The translations under genes were made by a program, and so were the position numbers. Of a stretch of DNA of 5,791 nucleotides, positions 1-5,726 are shown in pieces. Below the pieces are notes generated by a model that ran no database searches, was not told the DNA's origin, and saw only the letters and a program-made list of their open reading frames with translations. Origin of the DNA: Phascolarctobacterium sp. (GTDB taxonomy: Bacteria; Bacillota; Negativicutes; Acidaminococcales; Acidaminococcaceae); NCBI GenBank assembly GCA_016302525.1, contig JAEDNJ010000105.1, positions 1 through 5,791 of the forward strand, written 5' to 3'. Each line of letters starts with the position of its first letter. The first letter of the stretch is position 1.

Positions 1-14
1 AAAAAGCCAATATA

Positions 15-240
15 CAATGAAATCTTAAAAACCGCCAAAGTCAACATTAATGAAGTCTCAACGACCAACATAGGCAATAAAGCCATTGAAATAATCTTAA
101 CAACTAACAAAGTCAGTAAGACTAATACAAATAAGTAGTGACAACAAACAAAGTCAAGAAAACCAATTCGAATAAGTCTTGACAACAAGCCAAAGCACTA
201 AAATCAATTAAAAAATGTCTTATCGACCAACAATAAATAA
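15..240. repeat. Degenerate tandem repeat array, about 41-bp period
   Basis: At least six diverged direct copies are visible on the + strand. They align on a core that reads roughly AAGTCTTaACaACcAAC followed by aAAGTC. The TCT of the core (TAG in copy 4) falls at 23, 56, 95, 136, 177 and 218, giving steps of 33, 39, 41, 41 and 41 bases. The best copies are 3 to 5: copy 4 reads GTAGTGACAACAAACAAAGTC and copy 5 reads GTCTTGACAACAAGCC. The part between cores is also loosely shared (A-rich, often ending CAATT or CATTAA). That makes this a tandem array and not repeats with unrelated spacers. Positions 1-240 are about 30% GC and about half A on the + strand, unlike the genes beside them. A 41-base step is not a multiple of three, so it is not a protein repeat. 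The array may run past the left edge. Its function is unknown; it could be a decayed minisatellite or a set of binding sites. No gene is seen anywhere in 1-303. Confidence 0.7.
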
Positions 241-272
241 GCCATGTACCGATACAAAGCAGTACATGGCTT
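239..272 (-). terminator. Probable intrinsic terminator of the aro operon, possibly bidirectional
   Basis: A perfect 11-bp inverted repeat (AAGCCATGTAC at 239-249 and GTACATGGCTT at 262-272) encloses a 12-base loop, 31 bases past the aroQ stop codon. On the minus strand it is preceded by an A run and followed by ATTTATTG, an imperfect U tract. On the + strand it is followed by TTTTTGTTT, a better U tract. It therefore fits a bidirectional terminator closing the minus-strand operon. That no + strand gene is visible to its left is a small puzzle. The position and stem are clear; actual termination is inferred. Confidence 0.75.
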
Positions 273-303
273 TTTGTTTGCGAAATTTTCTGTTCTGCCT
301 GAA

Positions 304-735
304 TCAATCCTGAGCTGCCAGATATTGCAGGGCCAGAGCATAGCCAGCAAAGCCCAGACCACAGATTTGGCCTACGCAGCCAGCAACTGTAACACTCTTA
401 TGACGGAATTCCTCCCGTTGATGAATGTTGCTGATATGCACCTCGATAGCAGGCAAATTTACCGCCTTCAAAGCATCTAAAACTGCTACGCTATAATGAG
501 TTAAGGCAGCAGGATTGATGACAATGCCATCATAAACACCATAAGCCTCCTGAATAGCAGTAACAATATCGCCCTCATAATTGCTTTGCAGACATTTAAC
601 CTGAATACCTAGGTGTTCTGCGGTAGCCTGAATATATTCCACCAAGCTGGCATAGTCCTGACGACCATAAATATTTTTTTCACGCACACCTAATAGGTTA
701 ATATTAGGTCCGTTTAAAACTAAAATCTTCTTCAT
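304..735 (-). CDS. aroQ: 3-dehydroquinate dehydratase, type II (143 aa)
   Basis: This enzyme dehydrates 3-dehydroquinate to 3-dehydroshikimate, step 3 of the shikimate pathway, in the cytoplasm. Type II enzymes are small and form dodecamers. The length (143 aa) is normal and the family motifs are in order: LNGPNINLLGVRE (7-19), NIYGR with the catalytic Tyr23, SNYEG (51-55), INPAALTHYSVAVLDAL (73-89) with Asn74 and His80, and EVHISN (98-103) with His100, then Arg107 and Arg111 in REEFR. Arg18 and Tyr23 match the catalytic Arg/Tyr pair of the family. The ATG at 735 begins exactly at the conserved N-terminus (MKKILVLNGPN). It follows a modest AGGG about 11 bases upstream. The gene is last in the operon, 23 bases after aroK and just before the terminator hairpin. 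The name aroQ is also used for a chorismate mutase class, which is unrelated to this protein. Confidence 0.97.
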   Translation of the reverse strand: MKKILVLNGPNINLLGVREKNIYGRQDYASLVEYIQATAEHLGIQVKCLQSNYEGDIVTAIQEAYGVYDGIVINPAALTHYSVAVLDALKAVNLPAIEVHISNIHQREEFRHKSVTVAGCVGQICGLGFAGYALALQYLAAQD

Positions 736-758
736 TATAATCTACACCCTATGTATGC

Positions 759-1268
759 TTATTCTAAATTCTCGCGAATACGGTCCCAAATGCGTACTAA
801 TTGGTCGAAGGTATCCTCTGGCATACCATTGTTATCTACAATATAATCTGCATATTTTCTATAGAGCTCAATGCGCTCGGAGTATAGGTCAAAGACACGC
901 TGCTTATCCTCGGCGAGCAGAGGACGAGAATCGCCAACAATGCTAGCCAAAACCTTTTCGGGTCTGCGGTCTATGAAAATAACAATACCGTTTTCACTCA
1001 GCATTTTCATGTTCAGCTCACTTAAAACAGCGCCACCGCCAGTTGCGATAACAACGCCATCCTTGTCAGACAGGAACTTTAAGGTACGAGTCTCCGCCTC
1101 ACGGAAGGCAGCCTCACTCTCTGCAAAAAAGCTCTTAATGCTGCGTTTTTCCCTTTGCTCTAACACCTCATCCGCATCAAAAAACTCACGGTTGAGAGAT
1201 TGCGCCAGCATTTTACCAAACATAGTCTTGCCACAGGCCGGCATGCCAATCAAAACGATATCCTTCAT
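759..1268 (-). CDS. aroK: Shikimate kinase (169 aa)
   Basis: Phosphorylates shikimate to shikimate-3-phosphate with ATP, step 5 of the pathway; a soluble P-loop NMP-kinase-fold enzyme. Visible motifs are the Walker A loop GMPACGKT (8-15), the shikimate-binding DAD (31-33), FRE (55-57) with Arg56, the GGG of ATGGGAV (77-79), the lid sequence RPLL (115-118), and RIELYRKYAD (132-141) with the conserved Arg132 and Tyr136. The length is typical. One oddity is Ala11 in the P-loop, where most shikimate kinases carry Gly; the DNA reads GCC there. The ATG at 1268 overlaps the aroE stop (ATGA). It has a strong GGAGG at 1276-1280 with a 7-base gap, placed inside the last codons of aroE, so translation is probably coupled to aroE. 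aroK versus aroL naming cannot be judged from sequence alone. Confidence 0.96.
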   Translation of the reverse strand: MKDIVLIGMPACGKTMFGKMLAQSLNREFFDADEVLEQREKRSIKSFFAESEAAFREAETRTLKFLSDKDGVVIATGGGAVLSELNMKMLSENGIVIFIDRRPEKVLASIVGDSRPLLAEDKQRVFDLYSERIELYRKYADYIVDNNGMPEDTFDQLVRIWDRIRENLE

Positions 1269-2086
1269 AATACACCCTCCAGTTCCTGCATAATGCTAAC
1301 AATTAATTCACTACTATATTTTTGCTCCTGCCAAATTTCCTGAGCAGCCACAGCCTGAGCCACCAGCATAAAGAGGCCGTTAACAGCCTTTTTGCCAGCC
1401 CTCTCAGCCTGCTGTAAGAACAAGGTTTTTGCAGGATTATAAACTAAATCAACAGAGGCCGCAAAGCTTTTGCTCACCTCGTAGGGCACAGGCGAAGCCT
1501 CTACCCTGGGGTACATACCTACGGGCGTGCAGTTAACCAGCACATCACCCTGCAGTTCTTTGAGCGCCTCGTAAGCAATCACCTGACACCTAGGAGCAAT
1601 TTCCAGAAAATGCTTATCCACCTCCTGGGGCTTGCGTGTCACCAAATAAAGCTCTCTGCACTGACCATCAGCGAGGACCTTCATGACAGCCCTAGCTGCA
1701 CCACCACTGCCCAGCACCACGGCCACCTTTCCTTTGAGCTCGATAGCATTATATTCTAGCATACGCGCAAAGCCAAAATAGTCCGTATTATAGCCAAAAG
1801 CGCCCTCGTCCGTAAATTTAATCGTGTTTACAGCGCCAATCGCCCTAGCTTCCTCAGCAATGCCATCTAAAAGCGGCATTACATGGAGCTTATGCGGTAT
1901 GGTAACATTGCTGCCCTTAAAGCCCTGGCGCAGCTCCGCCATTCTTTGCGGCAGAGCCTCCAGCTCGGTTTCCAGCAGCTCATAGCTTCCCTCTAGTCCC
2001 GTAGAGCGAAAAAACAACTGATGTATTTGAGGTGACAGGCTATGACCTAGCTTGCCGCCTAATAAACCATACTTAGCCTTTACCAC
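1265..2086 (-). CDS. aroE: Shikimate dehydrogenase (NADP-dependent), 273 aa
   Basis: Reduces 3-dehydroshikimate to shikimate with NADPH, step 4 of the pathway, in the cytoplasm. The N-terminal substrate domain shows GHSLSP (14-19) with the shikimate-binding Ser16 and Ser18, then NVTIPHK (60-66) with catalytic Lys66, GAVNT (84-88) and NTDYFGF (100-106) with Asp102. The Rossmann domain has GSGGAARAV (126-134), and TRK (150-152) after the second strand suits NADP phosphate binding. NCTPVGMYP, DLVYNPAKT and NGLFMLVAQAV follow in the usual order. The length is normal for the family. The start is a GTG at 2086: no in-frame ATG precedes the conserved KYGLLGGKLGHS segment, and a strong AGGAGG lies upstream. 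The gene begins 45 bases after pheA and overlaps aroK by four bases at its end. Nothing points to the quinate-dehydrogenase paralogues, and the operon context supports AroE. Confidence 0.97.
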   Translation of the reverse strand: MVKAKYGLLGGKLGHSLSPQIHQLFFRSTGLEGSYELLETELEALPQRMAELRQGFKGSNVTIPHKLHVMPLLDGIAEEARAIGAVNTIKFTDEGAFGYNTDYFGFARMLEYNAIELKGKVAVVLGSGGAARAVMKVLADGQCRELYLVTRKPQEVDKHFLEIAPRCQVIAYEALKELQGDVLVNCTPVGMYPRVEASPVPYEVSKSFAASVDLVYNPAKTLFLQQAERAGKKAVNGLFMLVAQAVAAQEIWQEQKYSSELIVSIMQELEGVL

Positions 2087-2097
2087 AGCAAAACCCG

Positions 2098-2103
2098 CCT
2101 CCT
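2098..2103 (-). promoter_or_regulatory. Ribosome binding site of aroE
   Basis: A full AGGAGG on the minus strand stands 11 bases before the GTG start at 2086. It supports the GTG choice, although the gap is slightly longer than the usual 5 to 9 bases. The closer TTG in the same leader is out of frame and meets a stop after three codons. The surrounding AAAGGAGGCGGGTT closely resembles the leader of pheA. Confidence 0.75.
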
Positions 2104-2131
2104 TTTACCTGACATCCACAACAAGTTTTTG

Positions 2132-3250
2132 CTACTCCTTCTTTTCAAAAGCACAGTAGTTGCCTAAAACCTTGCAATAGGTGCAGGCTCCCTGAATTTC
2201 ATTCATAACATCAATTACCAGCGGATCAGATAAATTGCCGCTTAAATCGATATAGAAGAAATACTCCCAGGATTTTCCTTCCATAGGACGAGATTCTAAA
2301 TTCATCAGGTTAAGCCCCGTATGATAGAAGCTGGCCAGCATTTTATAGAGAGAGCCTGTCTCGTGCTTTAAGGCAACAATCAGGGTAATCTTGTTGGCAT
2401 TGGGAATAACCTGACTAGTTTTGGTAATAATAACAAAGCGTGTATAGTTATTAGAATTATAGTTAATAGAAGAAGCCAGCACCTCTAAACCATACAGCTC
2501 AGCAGCCTTCTTGCTGGCAACAGCAGCAATGCTGGGATCCTGCTTTGCCGCCACCTCCTCGGCACTGCGAGAGGTATTGAAGAAGGGCACCTGCTCCATC
2601 TGGGGATAATCCTTAAAGAATTCCTTGCTTTGCTTAAAGCCTTGCGGATGCGAATAAACAGTACGAATGTCGCTGAGCTTAGCCCCCTTCAGACCCAATA
2701 AATTTTGCTCGATTTTCACCTGCTGTTCTCCCACAATGTAGCAGTCATATTTACGCAGCAAGTCATAAACCTCAGTAATGCCGCCCGTAGAAGAATTTTC
2801 AATAGGCAGCACAGCGTAATCCATCTCGCCCCTGGATACACTGCTAACAAGCTCTTCAAAAGTATTGTAATGATGGCGATTAAAGCTTTTATCCTTAAAA
2901 AAATCCTCTAAAGCCTGATGGGTAAAGGAGCCTGCAGGACCAAAGCAGCCAATTTCATAGGTTTTCGTAGCCACACCTTCAAGGGCAGCTCCCTCTAAGA
3001 CACAGGCCTGATCAATAATGCTGCGCATGATGTTCTTCACAGCTACCTTGTAGCCAGGTCCCTCAACAAGATTGGCTACCTTCTCGATAACAACCTTCTC
3101 TCTTTGCACATCCTTAAGCGGCAGCCCCTTATATTTTTTATAGGCTGCCACATCCATAACCAGAGAAAGGCGTTTTTGCAGCACCTCCGCCAGCTGATGG
3201 TCACATTTATCTATTTCCTTACGAATTTGTTCTAAATCCAGCTCTTGCAT
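2132..3250 (-). CDS. pheA: Bifunctional chorismate mutase / prephenate dehydratase (P-protein), 372 aa
   Basis: Converts chorismate to prephenate and then to phenylpyruvate, the committed steps to phenylalanine. Residues 1 to about 87 form an all-helical AroQ-class mutase: Arg10, Arg27, Lys38, Asp47, Arg50 and Glu51 match E. coli Arg11, Arg28, Lys39, Asp48, Arg51 and Glu52. The position of E. coli Gln88 appears to be Glu86. Residues about 98 to 277 are the dehydratase: FGPAGSFTH (103-111), LPIENSSTGGI (148-158), SHPQGF (200-205) and NNYTRF (267-272) with the catalytic Thr270. Residues about 286 to 366 are an ACT domain with GSLY (299-302, in place of GALV) and ESRP (319-322), the phenylalanine-binding motifs, so feedback inhibition by Phe is expected. 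Length fits a fused P-protein. The ATG at 3250 directly follows an in-frame TAG, so the start cannot lie further upstream. Unlike most neighbours it overlaps neither flanking gene. Confidence 0.96.
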   Translation of the reverse strand: MQELDLEQIRKEIDKCDHQLAEVLQKRLSLVMDVAAYKKYKGLPLKDVQREKVVIEKVANLVEGPGYKVAVKNIMRSIIDQACVLEGAALEGVATKTYEIGCFGPAGSFTHQALEDFFKDKSFNRHHYNTFEELVSSVSRGEMDYAVLPIENSSTGGITEVYDLLRKYDCYIVGEQQVKIEQNLLGLKGAKLSDIRTVYSHPQGFKQSKEFFKDYPQMEQVPFFNTSRSAEEVAAKQDPSIAAVASKKAAELYGLEVLASSINYNSNNYTRFVIITKTSQVIPNANKITLIVALKHETGSLYKMLASFYHTGLNLMNLESRPMEGKSWEYFFYIDLSGNLSDPLVIDVMNEIQGACTYCKVLGNYCAFEKKE

Positions 3251-3264
3251 CTAAATTCAACCTG

Positions 3265-3281
3265 CCTCCTTTGGCACAAAG
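3265..3281 (-). promoter_or_regulatory. pheA ribosome binding site overlapped by a small hairpin
   Basis: AGGAGG (3265-3270) is the only strong ribosome binding site for pheA, but it is 14 bases from the ATG at 3250, longer than usual. Just 5' of it the minus strand can fold CTTTG-TGC-CAAAG (3281 to 3269), a 5-bp stem whose 3' arm runs into the first bases of the AGGAGG. The pairing is visible; any effect on pheA translation is conjecture. Confidence 0.5.
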
Positions 3282-3299
3282 CCTTGCTAATGGGAAACC

Positions 3300-3328
3300 A
3301 GCATTTTTTACCAGTCCTAATAAATGCT
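3300..3328 (-). other. Inverted repeat in the aroC-pheA spacer
   Basis: Arms of 11 bases (3318-3328 and 3300-3310) pair with one A-A mismatch around a 7-base loop, GGACTGG on the minus strand. It begins 5 bases after the aroC stop codon. The stem is AT-rich, and on the minus strand no U tract follows (the next bases are GGTTTCCC), so it does not look like an efficient terminator. It could be an RNA stability or processing element, or chance in AT-rich spacer DNA. Confidence 0.4.
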
Positions 3329-3333
3329 TTTGC

Positions 3334-4428
3334 TTAACGCTCCCACTTCTTGGCTTCGATTAGTAAATCCCACATCGTCCAGGCTGTTACTGCCTCAATA
3401 ACAGGCACTGCTCTTTGCACAATGCAGGGGTCGTGCCTGCCCACAATGGTGAGGGTAGTATCCTGCTTTTCCTTGAGGCTCACAGTTCTTTGCTCTCGCG
3501 AAATTGAGGGAGTCGGCTTAATGCCCACTCTAAACAGCACGGGCATACCATTGGTAATACCTCCTGTAATACCGCCGTTGTGATTGGTATAGCCCACAAC
3601 CCTGCCATCTACATAATGGAGCTCATCATTAGTCTCGGCACCAGTTTTCGCAGTAAGGGCAAAGCCATCGCCAAATTCCACAGCCTTGACTGCTGGAACA
3701 GAGAACAGCGCTTGACTTAGGCGGCTTTCTAAGCTGTCAAAATAGGGAGCGCCAATACCAGCAGGCATATGCTGTACGATGGTCTCAATAACACCGCCCA
3801 CGCTGTTAAGCTCAGCCTTGGCAGCAACAATTCTCTCCTGCATTTTTTGCCCTATTACATCATCAGCTACTGGGAAGCTCTTAGCGGCAATGTCCGCTAG
3901 CAGGTCATCCGCCACCCCCATGGGGCTAAAGCCAGCCTCCTGTAAATCGGCAATGCTAAGAATATGCGCGCCAATGACGATACCATATTGAGCAAGAGCC
4001 TGCTTAGCAATGGCCCCGGCAAATACTAAAGGTGCCGTCAGGCGGCCAGAGAATTGTCCGCCTCCGCGGTAATCATTAAAGCCCTGATAACGCACATAGC
4101 CAGCATAATCTGCGTGACCGGGACGCATTTTATCTGCTAAAATGCTGTAATCCTTGGAGTGCTGGTCACTATTTTTAATCACAGCACATAAGGGTGTGCC
4201 TGTAGTGTAGCCGTTAAAGAAGCCGCTTTGAATTTCAAAGGCGTCTGTTTCCTTACGAGCCGTAGACAGGATATTCTTGCCGGGAGCTCTGCGCCCCATT
4301 TCCAGAGTAATTTTCTCTAAATCTAAAGCGAGCCCTGGCGGCAATCCATCCAGCAAAATGCCTATGGACTTGCCATGCGATTCGCCGTAGATACCTAATT
4401 TAATGTTTAAGCCACAAAATCCACTCAT
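3334..4428 (-). CDS. aroC: Chorismate synthase (364 aa)
   Basis: Catalyses the last shared step, the anti-1,4 elimination of phosphate from EPSP to give chorismate; it needs reduced FMN but no net redox change. Family landmarks are GESHG (15-19) with His18, MGRRAPG (44-50), RPGHADYAG (102-110) with the second catalytic His105, RGGGQFSGR (121-129), the GGITGGITNGMPVLFRV flavin-site stretch, and GRHDPC (330-335) near the C-terminus. The length of 364 aa is ordinary. The segment after RGGG reads QFSGRLTAPLVFAG, not the RSSARETAARVAAG of many homologues; I recall this form from clostridial-type enzymes, so I read it as lineage-specific and not damage. The ATG at 4428 overlaps the aroA stop as ATGA and has GAGG seven bases upstream (4436-4439), which suggests coupling to aroA. 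Its product, chorismate, is the substrate of the next gene, pheA. How FMN is reduced here cannot be told from the sequence. Confidence 0.97.
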   Translation of the reverse strand: MSGFCGLNIKLGIYGESHGKSIGILLDGLPPGLALDLEKITLEMGRRAPGKNILSTARKETDAFEIQSGFFNGYTTGTPLCAVIKNSDQHSKDYSILADKMRPGHADYAGYVRYQGFNDYRGGGQFSGRLTAPLVFAGAIAKQALAQYGIVIGAHILSIADLQEAGFSPMGVADDLLADIAAKSFPVADDVIGQKMQERIVAAKAELNSVGGVIETIVQHMPAGIGAPYFDSLESRLSQALFSVPAVKAVEFGDGFALTAKTGAETNDELHYVDGRVVGYTNHNGGITGGITNGMPVLFRVGIKPTPSISREQRTVSLKEKQDTTLTIVGRHDPCIVQRAVPVIEAVTAWTMWDLLIEAKKWER

Positions 4429-5726
4429 CCTATTGCCTCGATTCTGCCACCCACGGCTACAAAGTCCTTCCAGAAGTTAGGATAAGATTTTTGCACACTT
4501 TCTGTGCCCTCCAACACCACCGGCTCACGACAAGCGCTGGCAGCAATAGCAACGCTCATTGCAATACGATGGTCATTCCAGGCTTCTACCAAAGCATCCC
4601 CTGCTAAGCCCTCGGGCTTGCCATGAATTACAAGTCCCTCCGGTAGTTCTTCAATGTCAGCGCCCATCTTATTCAGCTCCGTGGTAATCGCAGCCAGGCG
4701 GTCACATTCCTTAATCCGCAGACGACCTGCATTGATAATTTCGGTCGTGCCAGCACTAGTAGCTGCCAAAACCGTCAGAATGGGAATAATATCCGGGCAG
4801 TTCGTCGCGTCAATAACAGTTTTTGTTGTAGCCGCATGACAGGCTTTGACAGTATGCTCTGTTCTTTCTAGCTTTGCGCCCATGCGCTCCATAATTTCTA
4901 CAATCGCCTTATCGCCCTGCAGCGAGGAAAAATCTACGCCCGTGCAGTTGATTGCTTCGCCAACACTGCCGCCCACCAGCCAAAAGGCTGCCTGCGACCA
5001 ATCCGCTTCGACCACACTGTCTAAGGCAGTGTATTTTTGCTTCCCCTTAATCCTATATTCACGATGAGCCCCGCCCACATTGTCAATAACAATGCCATAT
5101 TTTTTCAGGCAGCTCAGGGTCATGTCTACATAGGAGGCAGACTCCAAGGGAGAAGTAATTTTAATAACAGAATCACCCTCCAAAAGCGGCAGAGCAAAAA
5201 GCAGGCCGCTCACATACTGGCTGCTTACATTGCCCGGCAGCTTATAGGTGCCAGCCTTGAGCACACCGTTAACTGTCAAGGGCAGCTCACCTTCATTATT
5301 GCTATATGCCAGCTGCTGCTCAGCAAAAATATCATAATAAGCCTGCAAAGGACGGCTTACCAGCTTCCCATGCCCCTCTAAGGTAAAGGGCTCGCCTAAG
5401 GTCGCCGCTAAAGGAATAAAAAAGCGCAGTGTAGAGCCAGACTCACCGCAGTCTGCGCCAGCCTCCTTCGCGTAAAGCTTGCCTGTGCCCGTAATCATCA
5501 GGGCCTTTCTTTCGGGGAAGCGGCTAGCAATTTCCACTACCACTACGCCCATAGCTCTAAGGCAGCGAATAGTTGCTTCAATGTCCTTAGACATACTAAT
5601 ATTATCGACAATGCTGCGACCATTAGCCAGACCAGCACAAATTATCTCCCTATGCCCCATGCTCTTAGAGGAGGGCACATGCACCTCACCCTGCAATTTA
5701 TGGGGAAATATACAAACCTTCTCCAT
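4425..5726 (-). CDS. aroA: 3-phosphoshikimate 1-carboxyvinyltransferase (EPSP synthase), 433 aa
   Basis: Transfers the enolpyruvyl group of PEP to shikimate-3-phosphate, step 6 of the pathway. Conserved sites are PSSKSMGHR (18-26) with Lys21, Ser22 and Arg26; CGESGSTLRF (93-102), the PEP loop; RPL (125-127); SSQYVSG (168-174); SASYVDMT (196-203); EADWSQAAFW (240-249); QGDK (270-273); CPDIIP with Asp312; RIKECDR (337-343) with Glu340 and Arg343; WNDHRIAMS (383-391); and QKSYPNFW (412-419) with Lys413. All catalytic positions are present. The start is the ATG at 5726, whose A is the last base of the upstream TAA stop (TAATG). A TTG at 5756 would add ten residues, but it lies inside the upstream gene and puts extra sequence before the usual N-terminus. 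Only a weak GGAG stands 11 bases upstream, so reinitiation after the upstream gene is likely. The loop GESGSTLR (GNSGTTLR or GNAGTAMR in better-known classes) is a form I associate with clostridial enzymes. Confidence 0.97.
   Translation of the reverse strand: MEKVCIFPHKLQGEVHVPSSKSMGHREIICAGLANGRSIVDNISMSKDIEATIRCLRAMGVVVVEIASRFPERKALMITGTGKLYAKEAGADCGESGSTLRFFIPLAATLGEPFTLEGHGKLVSRPLQAYYDIFAEQQLAYSNNEGELPLTVNGVLKAGTYKLPGNVSSQYVSGLLFALPLLEGDSVIKITSPLESASYVDMTLSCLKKYGIVIDNVGGAHREYRIKGKQKYTALDSVVEADWSQAAFWLVGGSVGEAINCTGVDFSSLQGDKAIVEIMERMGAKLERTEHTVKACHAATTKTVIDATNCPDIIPILTVLAATSAGTTEIINAGRLRIKECDRLAAITTELNKMGADIEELPEGLVIHGKPEGLAGDALVEAWNDHRIAMSVAIAASACREPVVLEGTESVQKSYPNFWKDFVAVGGRIEAIG

Noticed and set aside
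179..207. + strand promoter using TTGACA at 179-184
   Set aside because: No acceptable -10 box stands 16 to 18 bases downstream and no gene follows in that direction; the hexamer is part of the repeat core. TTGACT on the minus strand likewise lacks a good -10.
15..240. CRISPR array
   Set aside because: Repeats are too diverged, the intervening sequence is similar between units and not unique, and no cas gene is present.
122..307. 61-codon minus-strand open frame downstream of aroQ
   Set aside because: It runs through the terminator hairpin and the repeat array, has no ribosome binding site and shows no recognisable protein pattern.
244..480. 78-codon + strand open frame beginning in the terminator
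   Set aside because: It starts inside the hairpin stem and then lies antisense to aroQ; its composition is that of a reversed coding strand.
871..1293. 140-codon + strand open frame opposite aroK
   Set aside because: Ser-rich shadow of the well-supported aroK, with no start signals and no family resemblance.
3222..3263. 13-codon TTG-started mini-frame overlapping the pheA start, considered as a leader peptide
   Set aside because: It has only one Phe codon, no attached terminator/antiterminator pair, and overlaps pheA itself; probably chance.
5037..5381. 114-codon + strand open frame opposite aroA
   Set aside because: It is antisense to a complete, motif-rich aroA, with no ribosome binding site or recognisable domain.
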